Below are positions 18,551 to 27,514 of a stretch of DNA of 64,000 nucleotides, piece after piece (the first letter of the stretch is position 1; each line of letters begins with the position of its first letter). Position numbers and translations under genes: made by a program. Below the pieces are notes generated by a model, which did not search any database, had not been told where the DNA came from, and saw only the letters and a program-made list of their open reading frames with translations. The stretch spans positions 434,001 through 498,000 of the forward strand of contig NZ_PQDH01000003.1 of NCBI RefSeq assembly GCF_002964605.1, in the 5' to 3' direction. This DNA comes from Vallitalea okinawensis. GTDB lineage: Bacteria > Bacillota > Clostridia > Lachnospirales > PQDH01.

Positions 18551-21199
18551 TTAGTTGGCTTTTTTTAAGATTTTAGATAACTCACCAGCTGCTAATGGTA
18601 TTAATGCCATTGCTATAATAATACCTAAATCGGCTAGTGGTACAAATGTCGTGCTAAAGATTGGTTGTAAAAATGGTACATAAACGACAACAAATAATAA
18701 TACAAGTGCTAGTAACACGGAGTAATTCAAGTATTTATTACCAAAAACTTTCATTTTAATAAGGAATTTCTCTTCAGATCGCGCTGAATAAGCTCTTAAC
18801 AATTCACCTATAATTACCGTAATGAAGCAATAGGTTTGACCTGCCACAACGCCACCGTGCTGTGAACCTAACCAAAATGAAGCTAAACCTGCTACAGCTA
18901 AGGCGACTGATTGAAAACCTATAGCAATAAGCATATCTCTATCTGTAATCGGTGCATTAGGATCACGAGGTTTTTCATCCATAATACCATCTTCTTTAGC
19001 TTCCAGTCCCAATGCAAAAGCTGGGAAAGAATCAGTAACCAGGTTAATCCAAAGTATTTGAATAGCTACTAATGGAGAACCCCAGTTAATTAACATAGCT
19101 ACGAATATCAATAACAGTTCACCAAAGTTACAGGACAATAGAAATCCTACAAACTTACGGATATTACTAAATATAACCCTGCCTTCTTCTACCGCATCTA
19201 CAATACTAGCAAAGTTATCATCCGTTAATACCATGTCTGCTGCCTCTTTAGCAACATCCGTTCCTGTAATACCCATAGCAACACCTATATCAGCTTGCTT
19301 CAGTGCTGGGGCATCATTTACACCATCACCAGTCATAGCTGCAATATCGCCGTTAGACTTAATGGCTTTAACAATTTTAACTTTATGCTCTGGAGAAACC
19401 CTTGCAAACACACTGACATGCTTAACTTTTTCTTTGAATTCCTCATCAGAATAACCATTAATTTCAGAACCACTCATAGCTTCTGATTGCCCATCAATAA
19501 TACCTAAGTCTTTTGCAATTGCACTTGCAGTAGTTTTATGGTCACCTGTAATCATGACAACACGAATGCCTGCACGTTTACAAAGTTTTACTGCTTCACG
19601 TGCTTCTTCTCTTGGCGGATCCATCATACCCGTTAACCCTAGAAATACAAGATCCTTTTCCTCTTGAGTAATATCTACACCTTCTGTCACCACTTTATAT
19701 GCAAAGCCTAAAACTCTTAATGCATTATTAGCAAATTGATCATTAATTTCTTTAATTCGATTAATATGCTCCTCAGTTAAGGTTTGAATTTCGCCGTTAA
19801 TATTGATTTTTGTACATCTACTTAAAATAACATCAGGTGCTCCTTTGGTATACATGACACGATCGTCTTTTCTTTGATGAATCGTTGACATAAGTTTACG
19901 TTCAGAGTCAAAAGGAAACTCATCAATACGTGGATAGCTTTTATTGAGCTCTTCTTGAGGATAACCCCCTTTAGCTCCTAACACAACTAGGGCACCTTCG
20001 GTTGGATCACCTATGATATCTTCTTTCTCTTTAACAATTTTAGCATCATTACATAATACAGATACCTGCATAATTCTCTCTAGTGAATCAGAAGTACATT
20101 CACCCTTTTCACAAACAATTTGACCGACAGTAGAATAACCCACACCACTTACATCCCATATATGATTGCCATCAAAAAGCTTTGTAACAACCATTTTATT
20201 TTGTGTTAAAGTCCCTGTTTTGTCTGTACAGATAACAGTCGTACTCCCTAAAGTTTCTACAGCTGCAAGCTTCTTAACGATGGCATCACGTTTTACCATC
20301 CTCTGCATACCTAAGGCTAGGACGACAGTTACAACAGCCGGCAAACCTTCTGGAATAGCTGCAACAGCTAAACTAACAGATGTCATAAAGATTTCTAATA
20401 AAGGTTCATCTCTTAATATACCTAAAACAAATATAATGGCACAGACTGCAAGACAAACAACACCAAGTACTTTACCAAATTGTGTTAACTTTTTTTGAAG
20501 TGGCGTTGCTACTTCTTCTACTTCATTCAACATGTTTGCAATATTACCTATTTCTGTTTTCATACCTGTCGATGTGACAACACCTTTTCCACGTCCATAG
20601 GTTACGATTGTACTCATGAATGCCATGTTCTCACGATCACCTAAAGGGGCATCTGTATCGACAAGGGCATCTGCTTCCTTTTCAACAGGTACTGATTCTC
20701 CTGTTAAAGCAGCTTCTTCTATTTTTAAATTAACACTTTCAATTAGGCGAATATCTGCTGGTACATAATCACCAGCCTCTAATATAACCACATCTCCTGG
20801 AACAAGTTCAGATGACGCTATTTTTTCCAACTTGCTGTTTCTTATTACTTTAGCAGCGGGAGCTGCCATCTCTTTAAGAGCTTTTAATGCATTGCTGGCT
20901 TTATTCTCTTGAACCACACCTAAGACAGCATTCAATATTACGATTGCGATAATAAAGGTTCCATCTATAATTTCTCCTAGAACTATAGAAATAATAGCTG
21001 CAACAATTAAAATGATGATTAAGACATCTTTAAACTGATCGATAATCATATCTTTCAGTGTTTTACCGTCTTTCTCTTCTAATTTATTCTCACCATACTT
21101 ATCAATCCGCTTCTTGACTTCATTCGAATCTAATCCCTGTGTAGCATTGGTACCTTCATCGGCTAAAACTTGTTTAATCGATTTATTATGGTAACTCAT
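18551..21199 (-). CDS. cation-transporting P-type ATPase, calcium type (P2A)
   Basis: A membrane pump of 882 residues that exchanges cations using ATP. It has the N-terminal cation-ATPase domain, the TGES actuator loop, the membrane motif PEGLPAVVTVVLALG, the phosphorylated aspartate in CTDKTGTLT (about residue 325) and the hinge MTGDGVNDAPALKQADIG. The PEGL motif and length place it with SERCA/PMR1-like calcium pumps; some bacterial members move manganese, so the ion is inferred. The start is ATG 21199 (MSYHNKSIKQ), eight bases after AAAGG; the frame extends to 21208. It stands alone. No yybP-ykoY leader was recognised. Confidence 0.92.
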   Translation of the reverse strand: MSYHNKSIKQVLADEGTNATQGLDSNEVKKRIDKYGENKLEEKDGKTLKDMIIDQFKDVLIIILIVAAIISIVLGEIIDGTFIIAIVILNAVLGVVQENKASNALKALKEMAAPAAKVIRNSKLEKIASSELVPGDVVILEAGDYVPADIRLIESVNLKIEEAALTGESVPVEKEADALVDTDAPLGDRENMAFMSTIVTYGRGKGVVTSTGMKTEIGNIANMLNEVEEVATPLQKKLTQFGKVLGVVCLAVCAIIFVLGILRDEPLLEIFMTSVSLAVAAIPEGLPAVVTVVLALGMQRMVKRDAIVKKLAAVETLGSTTVICTDKTGTLTQNKMVVTKLFDGNHIWDVSGVGYSTVGQIVCEKGECTSDSLERIMQVSVLCNDAKIVKEKEDIIGDPTEGALVVLGAKGGYPQEELNKSYPRIDEFPFDSERKLMSTIHQRKDDRVMYTKGAPDVILSRCTKININGEIQTLTEEHINRIKEINDQFANNALRVLGFAYKVVTEGVDITQEEKDLVFLGLTGMMDPPREEAREAVKLCKRAGIRVVMITGDHKTTASAIAKDLGIIDGQSEAMSGSEINGYSDEEFKEKVKHVSVFARVSPEHKVKIVKAIKSNGDIAAMTGDGVNDAPALKQADIGVAMGITGTDVAKEAADMVLTDDNFASIVDAVEEGRVIFSNIRKFVGFLLSCNFGELLLIFVAMLINWGSPLVAIQILWINLVTDSFPAFALGLEAKEDGIMDEKPRDPNAPITDRDMLIAIGFQSVALAVAGLASFWLGSQHGGVVAGQTYCFITVIIGELLRAYSARSEEKFLIKMKVFGNKYLNYSVLLALVLLFVVVYVPFLQPIFSTTFVPLADLGIIIAMALIPLAAGELSKILKKAN

Positions 21200-21502
21200 T
21201 AGCATCACCTTTCAAAATAAATATTCATATTTTTATAAGATATGTTTTATCCATTTTATAATAAAATCAACTATAGAAAGTTCCTACATTAACTACCTCA
21301 TATAATATATAGTATTTAAATAAGTCCAATTATTACGCTATATATTGTATGTAAAAATATATGAAACTACTTATGAATATAAAAGAAGATTAATAAAACT
21401 ATTATACCAATGGAAATTATATCCTACCTTCTAACTTTTATCACAACCTCTTTGGTTTGTCAAGGAGAATGATGTTACTCCTCAAAAATTTGCAATGAAA
21501 AA
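21200..21502. other. gene-free stretch upstream of the ATPase gene
   Basis: AT-rich DNA with the ATPase ribosome site at its left end. I see no gene, RNA motif or convincing promoter hexamer pair. Confidence 0.5.
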
Positions 21503-21539
21503 TCAGGCACAATCCCAAACCTTTTGCTCCTGTGCCTGA
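21503..21539 (-). terminator. hairpin after the CARF-HEPN gene
   Basis: Arms TCAGGCACA and TGTGCCTGA enclose a 19-base loop; on the minus strand TTTTTCATT follows. It is about 120 bases past the CARF-HEPN stop and just beyond the chemoreceptor remnant, so it could originally have ended that gene. Confidence 0.65.
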
Positions 21540-21564
21540 ATCTAAATTTATCGATTACATCATT

Positions 21565-21636
21565 ATATTTTAAAATAGTTATTTCCTCGTTAAGCTTTCT
21601 TGCTAATTGATTAAGCTTGTCAGAAGACTTAGCTAC
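21565..21636 (-). pseudogene. remnant of a chemoreceptor C terminus
   Basis: The minus strand encodes 24 residues, VAKSSDKLNQLARKLNEEI then TILKY, which match the usual tail of methyl-accepting chemotaxis proteins; the intact receptor at 16267 ends [19 protein letters not shown]. The codon before the valine is TAG where such tails have Glu (EEVAKSS), and the frame runs on past the normal end, so the piece is decayed. There is no start or ribosome site. It suggests loss of a third receptor gene, possibly when the neighbouring CARF-HEPN gene arrived. It is short, so chance similarity cannot be excluded. Confidence 0.55.
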
Positions 21637-21659
21637 CTATATCTTGGTACTTCACTCTA

Positions 21660-23111
21660 TTACTTGATATATTTCGTATTTTCAGGATTAATAAATTTCA
21701 CTTTACTTTCATAAGCATGAAGATCAATGTTTTCATGTCTTGCAAATTCTTTTAATAAATTTTCAACGAATTCTTCAAACTCGTCATAGTGTTCTTTGCC
21801 TATGACCTTAAAGCCATGAGCAAATATACTTTGATTTCTAATCTTACAAAAATTATATAATTCTTGGATATAGCCTTCTTTATCCTTCTCTCTAAACAAA
21901 GCATCATTGATCGTTCCTAGTATGATATACCCATCCATTAATGTAATATTACGTCTAGGAGGTTTATATGTTCTGTGATCATTAAATACTCTATTTTTTA
22001 ACTTGTTAAACCTAAGCTTAAAATCAACATAATCTCTCTCACCTAACTTATTAAAAAAATTAGGGTCTTCGTAATTAATACCGTTAACCGCAAGTCGCCT
22101 TTGTCCAATGATTTCTACTAGTCGATATAACAAGAGAACAGCCATATCGTATTTTTCTTGTTCTTTTCTTCGATAAGCTGATCTGTAAATGGTCATGATT
22201 AAGGCTAGTATACTATCTAAATCTTGAACTATATCGTAATTAACTGTGTTTTCAAATTCAAAACCTAAGTTCTTCAAGATACCTCTTTGTAACTTTAAAT
22301 CATCTACCCTATCAGCTAAAACACACTGTCCATACTGTTTCTCAACCTTATTAATTGAATCAATCATCCTATCAAAACACTTATAAGCCTCCTGAAACTC
22401 TAAATTATCCCAATGCTCATAACCTGCTGCAAGTAAAAATAAAATACGATAGTAATTACGTCGTTCAATATCTAAAGCACTATTCATAAGCTGTTTGAAG
22501 ATTTCTGATGAACTGACATAATCATAAGCTTCCATATGTTCAAGAGCAATATTTGCATCGAAGTCACCATAAAGTTTAATCGGATTATCAAGAATCTTCA
22601 AGTGTTCTGTTCCCATTTCCGGTCGGTTAATAACCCTTATAAAGTTCTCAGCTGTTAAGTATAAGAATTTCGCATCAATATTGACTCCAGCAAGAGCAGT
22701 AGCCACACTCATCGCTTTAGTTCCACCTGTTATATCAATATAAACACTCTTCGGTTTTTCCCACTCCATAAATGCATTGTTGATGATATTATACGCGTCT
22801 AAAGGATCAGCATCATCAACAATATATGCTTCAAATTTGTTTTTTTCAATCTCTAATAGTTCAATTATTCGTTCTAGTGTTTCCTTTGATTCTTTCGTGT
22901 ATAAAAAGAGTATATGTCCCGGTTTTGTCAAACCTAATGTAATAGCAGATATTTCATAATGCAATCCTAAAGGCATAACTAGGTAAGAAACACCTTCTTC
23001 AATACCCTTATTTTCTTCAATAAGCTCTTTTAAGTAACCTTCATAATACTTATCAATCTTCTTATCAATAACCCGAGTTTGATCAATTAAATCCCATACT
23101 TCTTTTTTCAT
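21660..23111 (-). CDS. CARF-HEPN ribonuclease, Csm6/Csx1 type
   Basis: A 483-residue cytoplasmic protein. The N-terminal part (about 40-190) is a CARF-type Rossmann domain with the ligand-loop motif YIDITGGTKAMSVATALA near residue 125, as in the CRISPR-associated TIGR02710/Csm6/Card1 group. The middle is helical. The C terminus has RNQSIFAHG near residue 425, fitting the R-x(4-6)-H catalytic motif of HEPN ribonucleases. In type III CRISPR systems such proteins bind cyclic oligoadenylate made by Cas10 and degrade RNA. No cas gene or repeat array is in the window. It starts after GGGGGTG and is separated from the upstream PsiE-like gene by a terminator. The domain reading is from motifs; the activator is unknown. 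Confidence 0.78.
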   Translation of the reverse strand: MKKEVWDLIDQTRVIDKKIDKYYEGYLKELIEENKGIEEGVSYLVMPLGLHYEISAITLGLTKPGHILFLYTKESKETLERIIELLEIEKNKFEAYIVDDADPLDAYNIINNAFMEWEKPKSVYIDITGGTKAMSVATALAGVNIDAKFLYLTAENFIRVINRPEMGTEHLKILDNPIKLYGDFDANIALEHMEAYDYVSSSEIFKQLMNSALDIERRNYYRILFLLAAGYEHWDNLEFQEAYKCFDRMIDSINKVEKQYGQCVLADRVDDLKLQRGILKNLGFEFENTVNYDIVQDLDSILALIMTIYRSAYRRKEQEKYDMAVLLLYRLVEIIGQRRLAVNGINYEDPNFFNKLGERDYVDFKLRFNKLKNRVFNDHRTYKPPRRNITLMDGYIILGTINDALFREKDKEGYIQELYNFCKIRNQSIFAHGFKVIGKEHYDEFEEFVENLLKEFARHENIDLHAYESKVKFINPENTKYIK

Positions 23112-23185
23112 ATAGCACCCCCATCACGCTTATTTACATACTTTATTGTTAACATATTCTTTTACTTCATACCTTAATAGACAAA

Positions 23186-23209
23186 AAACTTCCTAATTAT
23201 AGGAAGTTT
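23186..23209 (-). terminator. terminator of the PsiE-like gene
   Basis: Perfect 10-base arms AAACTTCCTA and TAGGAAGTTT around ATTA, followed on the minus strand by TTTTTTG. It overlaps the stop codon of the upstream gene and separates it from the CARF-HEPN gene. Confidence 0.88.
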
Positions 23210-23858
23210 AGATGACTCTTTTAATGCGTACTTGCTTAATCAAATTACTATCCATTGAATATACTTCAAGAAGATAATTATCAATTTGTAACTCGTACCC
23301 AGGTTGAATAGTAATATTATCAGCTTTTGCCATATTGGCTAGTATACCAGCTAAAGTATTTCCCATATCATTTCTCAAGTGAAGGTGTGCTAATTGATTG
23401 GCATCATCAATGGTTGTCCCTCCATTGAGTATAATCTCATCTTCAGTATTATTATTGTCTAGGCTGGTTAAGTACTTCTTTACCCCAAACAAAATTGCGA
23501 TAGCAACGACGCCAATTAAAAAGTCTAGCATATTTGACTCTGATATAATCAGCTTACGAGCTATGGCAAATAATAATACATCAATAGCACTACCAGGTGT
23601 ATGCTTGACAAGCATTTTTACAAACTCAATACCAATAATTATTTCAATAGCATGAGTCAAGAAACTTTGAAACTCTATGGTCCCCCCATTTGTAAATTGG
23701 AACGTTAAATCTTTAAGCTGTTGTACTACGGTAAAAGAAGCAAATAAAATACCAAGCAAAATAAGTACAGATAAGAAGATTTCCATATAACTTGCTACTT
23801 TGGATACTTTATCTCTTAAAAATTGTTTGCTAAGTTTACTCATCCTTGATTTTATCAC
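23208..23858 (-). CDS. PsiE-like membrane protein with C-terminal soluble domain
   Basis: 216 residues. The first 125 hold about four membrane segments (near 28-48, 70-85, 95-106 and 112-126) in the pattern of the PsiE family, named for a phosphate-starvation gene of unknown biochemical role. Residues about 140-216 form a small soluble domain with short beta-strand text (NITIQPGYELQIDNYLLEVYS), possibly a ligand-binding or transporter-associated domain. The start is GTG 23858, seven bases after GAGGAG. It is a single-gene unit by its own terminator. Function is unknown. Confidence 0.65.
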   Translation of the reverse strand: MIKSRMSKLSKQFLRDKVSKVASYMEIFLSVLILLGILFASFTVVQQLKDLTFQFTNGGTIEFQSFLTHAIEIIIGIEFVKMLVKHTPGSAIDVLLFAIARKLIISESNMLDFLIGVVAIAILFGVKKYLTSLDNNNTEDEIILNGGTTIDDANQLAHLHLRNDMGNTLAGILANMAKADNITIQPGYELQIDNYLLEVYSMDSNLIKQVRIKRVI

Positions 23859-24160
23859 ATCATAACTCCTCTACATAATTTATATATTTATACTCATTTA
23901 GTATGATGATCTTCAACCCGCTTATAACGCTACCACACATTATTCTCAATGAAGAAATGGCTCATCATAACTAATTGACATTCAATTTTCAGCACATTTT
24001 ACATATTTTATGATATTTTAATAAATTAACTCATCACTTTTACTAAATTAACTTTTTCCCTTATATATTACATGGATTTTAAGAAATAATCAATAACTAA
24101 TTCTATGTAAGTTTTAGTCAATAGAATAACCCTCAACCATTTTGATTATTTAAAATATTA
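23859..24160. other. gene-free AT-rich stretch
   Basis: Contains the ribosome site of the PsiE-like gene at its left end and leads into the lysine riboswitch promoter. I see no other feature in it. Confidence 0.5.
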
Positions 24161-24189
24161 TTGACATCACCTCTAGATAATGGTATCAT
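24161..24189 (+). promoter_or_regulatory. promoter of the lysine-riboswitch transcript
   Basis: TTGACA (24161-24166), 17 bases, TATCAT (24184-24189). Transcription would start near 24196, about 20 bases before the aptamer. Confidence 0.8.
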
Positions 24190-24215
24190 ATGCTCAACTA
24201 ATTTCATAAAAATAT

Positions 24216-24376
24216 GGTAGAGGCGCATTTTTCATGAGTAACCTATCTGATATGTACAGACATAGTTGAGGATGAGTGAAAGGGTGAAATGCCGAAGGGA
24301 AAGATGTCTGTACATCCAACTCTGGGCATATGATTAATAGTCGTATGACTGTCATCACTTATGATGGAGTGCTACC
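24216..24376 (+). ncRNA. lysine riboswitch (L box) aptamer
   Basis: The closing stem pairs GGTAG (24216) with CTACC (24372-24376). Conserved L-box blocks appear in order: AGAGGCGC, GAGTAA, GTGAAAGGGTGAAATGCCGA AG in the junction arm, CTGGGCATATGATTAATAG, ATGACTGTC and GGAGTGCTACC. It precedes a terminator and the lysine/diaminopimelate genes asd-dapA-dapB, as expected for lysine-dependent premature termination. Confidence 0.93.
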
Positions 24377-24416
24377 CAATATAGATGAACTTGAATAGTA
24401 TTTCTATATTTATGGG

Positions 24417-24439
24417 CCAGCTCTGTAGCTGGTTTTTTT
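24417..24439 (+). terminator. riboswitch-controlled terminator
   Basis: CCAGCT and AGCTGG around CTGT, followed by seven T. It is the expression platform 40 bases after the aptamer. Confidence 0.92.
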
Positions 24440-24505
24440 GTGTACTAGGGAAGTTTGAGTTCTGCTATCAAGGTATCATGCTTTCCTGCTTCACATGTAA
24501 AGTGG

Positions 24506-24534
24506 TTATCACTCTTAATGTTTTCTGTTATAAT
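24506..24534 (+). promoter_or_regulatory. second promoter downstream of the riboswitch terminator
   Basis: TTATCA (24506-24511), 17 bases, perfect TATAAT (24529-24534), located after the terminator and 140 bases before asd. If active it would give lysine-independent expression. The -35 is imperfect. No other feature is seen between 24440 and asd. Confidence 0.5.
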
Positions 24535-24675
24535 AGAATCAGCGGAATACACTTAAGAAATTTCATCTATACCCCTGGCATATTCATAAAATGTACATTG
24601 AATATAAGTCATTCAACTTATATCAACTAGAATGAATATTAGAGAAAAACACATAACGTAGAAAGTTGGGATCAT

Positions 24676-25689
24676 ATGAAACAAATCAATCTAGCTATTG
24701 TTGGAGCAACAGGCATGGTAGGTAGAACATTTCTTAAGATTTTAGAAGAAAGAAATTTACCGATAAAAAATTTATATCTATTTGCATCTTCCAGGTCCGC
24801 AGGAAATACTATAACGTTTAAAGACCATGAATATACTGTAGAGGAATTAACTGAAACATCCTTTGACCGAGGAATTGATATCGCATTATTTTCAGCAGGT
24901 GGTAGTACTAGCAAGAAATTTGCTCCTATCGCAGCTTCAAAAGGATGCGTTGTAGTCGATAACTCGTCTGCATGGCGTATGGTTGAAGACATCCCTCTTG
25001 TAGTACCAGAAGTTAATCCTGAAGATATTTTCAGACACAATGGTATCATCGCCAATCCAAACTGCTCTACTATTCAAGCTATGGTGGTTCTTAAGCCACT
25101 ACATGACTTATTTAAGATTAAAAGAGTCGTTTATTCTACATACCAAGCCGTTTCTGGTGCAGGTGTAGCTGGTTGGAGAGACTTAGAAGAAGGTATGAAA
25201 GCACATGTAAACAATGAAGAATTTGTACCTGAAAAGTTCCAGCATCCAATAGCTTTTAACTGTTTACCTCATATTGATGTATTTATGGATAACGGTTATA
25301 CTAAAGAAGAGATGAAAATGGTCCATGAGACTCGCAAAATTCTTCATGAAACAGACCTACCAATTACAGCGACATGTGTTCGAGTTCCTGTCTTTAATGG
25401 TCATAGTGAAGCCATCAATTTAGAATTTGAGAAACCATTTGATCTAAAAGAATTAAAAGAAGCTTTGATTAATGCTCCAGGTGTTGTTGTTGAAGATGAA
25501 GTTGGGAAGGCTATCTACCCATTAGTTGAAACCGCATCTGGACGTGATGAGACTTTTGTAGGTCGTATCAGACGTGATGAAAGTGTTAAAAATGGTGTCA
25601 ACTTATGGGTGGTTGCTGATAATATTAGAAAAGGAGCCGCTACAAATACGATTCAAATCGCTGAAAAACTAATAGAAGAAATGAAATAA
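24676..25689 (+). CDS. asd: aspartate-semialdehyde dehydrogenase
   Basis: Asd reduces aspartyl phosphate to the semialdehyde, the branch point to lysine/diaminopimelate and threonine/methionine. The N-terminal GATGMVGRTFLKILEER binds NADP; the active-site cysteine is Cys130 in IANPNCSTIQ, and the later ATCVRVPVFNGHSEA motif is present. The 337 residues are normal. First gene of asd-dapA-dapB, with the dapA start 43 bases after its stop. Controlled by the lysine riboswitch and perhaps a second promoter. Confidence 0.96.
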   Translation: MKQINLAIVGATGMVGRTFLKILEERNLPIKNLYLFASSRSAGNTITFKDHEYTVEELTETSFDRGIDIALFSAGGSTSKKFAPIAASKGCVVVDNSSAWRMVEDIPLVVPEVNPEDIFRHNGIIANPNCSTIQAMVVLKPLHDLFKIKRVVYSTYQAVSGAGVAGWRDLEEGMKAHVNNEEFVPEKFQHPIAFNCLPHIDVFMDNGYTKEEMKMVHETRKILHETDLPITATCVRVPVFNGHSEAINLEFEKPFDLKELKEALINAPGVVVEDEVGKAIYPLVETASGRDETFVGRIRRDESVKNGVNLWVVADNIRKGAATNTIQIAEKLIEEMK

Positions 25690-25731
25690 AAGCTTATTTT
25701 TGACTTTTAATAATATTAGGAGGTTAATGGA

Positions 25732-26613
25732 ATGTCATTATTTACAGGATCAGGTGTAGCAATTGTAACACCTTTTACAGAAACAGGGGTTAATTATGAA
25801 GTGTTAGAGAAATTAATTGAATTTCATATCAGCAATCATACGGATTGCATTGTTATTTGTGGTACTACTGGTGAAGCATCTACAATGACAGACGAAGAGC
25901 AATTAGAGTGTATTCGATTTACTGTAGAGAAAGTTAATAAACGTGTTCCAGTTATAGCAGGTACTGGTTCTAACTACACAGAACATGCTTTGCATTTAAC
26001 AAGGAAAGCGGAGGAAGTAGGAGCAGATGCCGCTTTAATCGTAACACCTTATTATAATAAAACCACACAAAAAGGTCTGTATGAGCATTATGCCTATATC
26101 GCAAATAATGTAAAGATTCCTATTGTCTTATATAATGTACCTAGTCGTACAGGCATTGCTATTGAACCTACTACTGCAGCTCAACTTGCTGAAATTGAAA
26201 ATATCATAGCTGTTAAGGAAGCCAGTGGTAATATTTCTACTATTACTGAAATGATGGCATTATGTGGTGACAAACTTGATCTTTACTCTGGTAATGATGA
26301 TCAAGTGGTACCTTTAATGTCTATAGGTGGAAAAGGTGTTATATCTGTAGCAGCTAATATTGTTCCAAGAGATCTTCATGACCTTGTACAGAAATTCATG
26401 GATGGCGATCTAGCAGGTAGTAGAAAGATGCAGTTGGATATGATGCCTTTAAACAAAGCATTATTCAGTGAAGTTAATCCAATACCAGTTAAAGAAGCAA
26501 TGAATATATTAGGTATGGAAGCTGGTCCTTGCCGTCTACCTTTAACATCTATGGATGATAGCAACCGTGACAAACTCATGGGCGCTATGCAGGATTATGG
26601 ACTAAAATTTTAA
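25732..26613 (+). CDS. dapA: 4-hydroxy-tetrahydrodipicolinate synthase
   Basis: DapA condenses pyruvate with aspartate semialdehyde. It is a TIM-barrel Schiff-base enzyme of 293 residues with CGTTGEASTM near residue 44, the tyrosine motif YNVPSRTGI near 135 and the Schiff-base lysine in AVKEASGN near 162. It starts after AGGAGG and is followed 19 bases on by dapB. Confidence 0.96.
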   Translation: MSLFTGSGVAIVTPFTETGVNYEVLEKLIEFHISNHTDCIVICGTTGEASTMTDEEQLECIRFTVEKVNKRVPVIAGTGSNYTEHALHLTRKAEEVGADAALIVTPYYNKTTQKGLYEHYAYIANNVKIPIVLYNVPSRTGIAIEPTTAAQLAEIENIIAVKEASGNISTITEMMALCGDKLDLYSGNDDQVVPLMSIGGKGVISVAANIVPRDLHDLVQKFMDGDLAGSRKMQLDMMPLNKALFSEVNPIPVKEAMNILGMEAGPCRLPLTSMDDSNRDKLMGAMQDYGLKF

Positions 26614-26631
26614 TCACGAGGAGATTTACTT

Positions 26632-27396
26632 ATGACAAAAATTATTATGCATGGTTGTAATGGTAAAATGGGGCAAGTGATATCCCAAGTTGCTGCTAAT
26701 GACTCTGAAACAGAAATCGTAGCTGGAATTGATTTAAATACAAATACTGCACTTTCTTACCCAGTATTTGATTCTTTGGAGAACTGTACTGTAGATGCAG
26801 ATGTAATTATTGATTTCTCCATCGCAGTAGCTGTTGATTCTTTATTAGATTATGTTGAGGCAACCAAAGTCCCACTCATACTTTGTACGACAGGTTTATC
26901 AAAAGAGCAGATGGACCGAGTTTATCAAATCAGCCAGACTGCCCCAGTATTCTTTTCTGCTAATATGTCAATCGGAGTGAACTTACTTATCGGTCTAGCT
27001 AAACAGGCTGCAAAAGTTTTAACTGGCTCTAATTTTGATATAGAAATTATTGAGAAACATCATAATCAAAAAGTTGATGCTCCTAGTGGAACTGCCCTAG
27101 CTATCGCCCACTCCATTAATGAGACCTTGGACTTTTCATATGAATATAAATTTGATCGTTCGGGTGAAAGAGAAAAGCGTCATAAAAATGAGATTGGTAT
27201 TCATGCTATGCGTGGCGGAACTATTGTAGGTGAACATAGCATCCTATTTGCAGGTCAAGATGAAATTATTGAATTAAAACACAACGCATTATCAAAAGAA
27301 GTTTTTGCAGTTGGTGCAGTTCGAGCTGCTAAATTTATGCATGGTAGAAAAGAAGGTCTTTATGATATGAGTCATCTCATTCAAGAAACAAATTAA
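26632..27396 (+). CDS. dapB: 4-hydroxy-tetrahydrodipicolinate reductase
   Basis: DapB reduces the DapA product with NAD(P)H. The N-terminal MHGCNGKMGQVI is the nucleotide-binding loop and the catalytic block EIIEKHHNQKVDAPSGTAL is near residue 140. The 254 residues are normal. Last gene of the asd-dapA-dapB operon; dapF, lysA and lysC are not in the window. Confidence 0.96.
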   Translation: MTKIIMHGCNGKMGQVISQVAANDSETEIVAGIDLNTNTALSYPVFDSLENCTVDADVIIDFSIAVAVDSLLDYVEATKVPLILCTTGLSKEQMDRVYQISQTAPVFFSANMSIGVNLLIGLAKQAAKVLTGSNFDIEIIEKHHNQKVDAPSGTALAIAHSINETLDFSYEYKFDRSGEREKRHKNEIGIHAMRGGTIVGEHSILFAGQDEIIELKHNALSKEVFAVGAVRAAKFMHGRKEGLYDMSHLIQETN

Positions 27397-27403
27397 TCAA
27401 GGT

Positions 27404-27427
27404 GGGGGTGTTGATAGAGACACCCCC
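27404..27427 (+). terminator. terminator after dapB
   Basis: GGGGGTGT pairs perfectly with ACACCCCC across an 8-base loop just past the dapB stop. The following T tract is weak (TCTATTAACTTTC). Confidence 0.7.
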
Positions 27428-27514
27428 TCTATTAACTTTCAAACCGCCAAAAAGACCTACCTTAACTGGTAAGCCTTAATGTGCTTATAATCTATATCCT
27501 TTTGAATTTATTTA

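Noticed and set aside
20166-20498. 110-codon open frame on the plus strand inside the ATPase gene
   Set aside because: It is antisense to conserved P-type ATPase motifs and has no ribosome site; an overlap shadow.
21200-21400. yybP-ykoY manganese riboswitch before the P-type ATPase
   Set aside because: The conserved GGGGAGTA-like core and its pairing were not found.
21660-23858. CARF-HEPN gene and PsiE-like gene as one operon
   Set aside because: A 10-base perfect hairpin with a T run separates them, so separate transcription is more likely.
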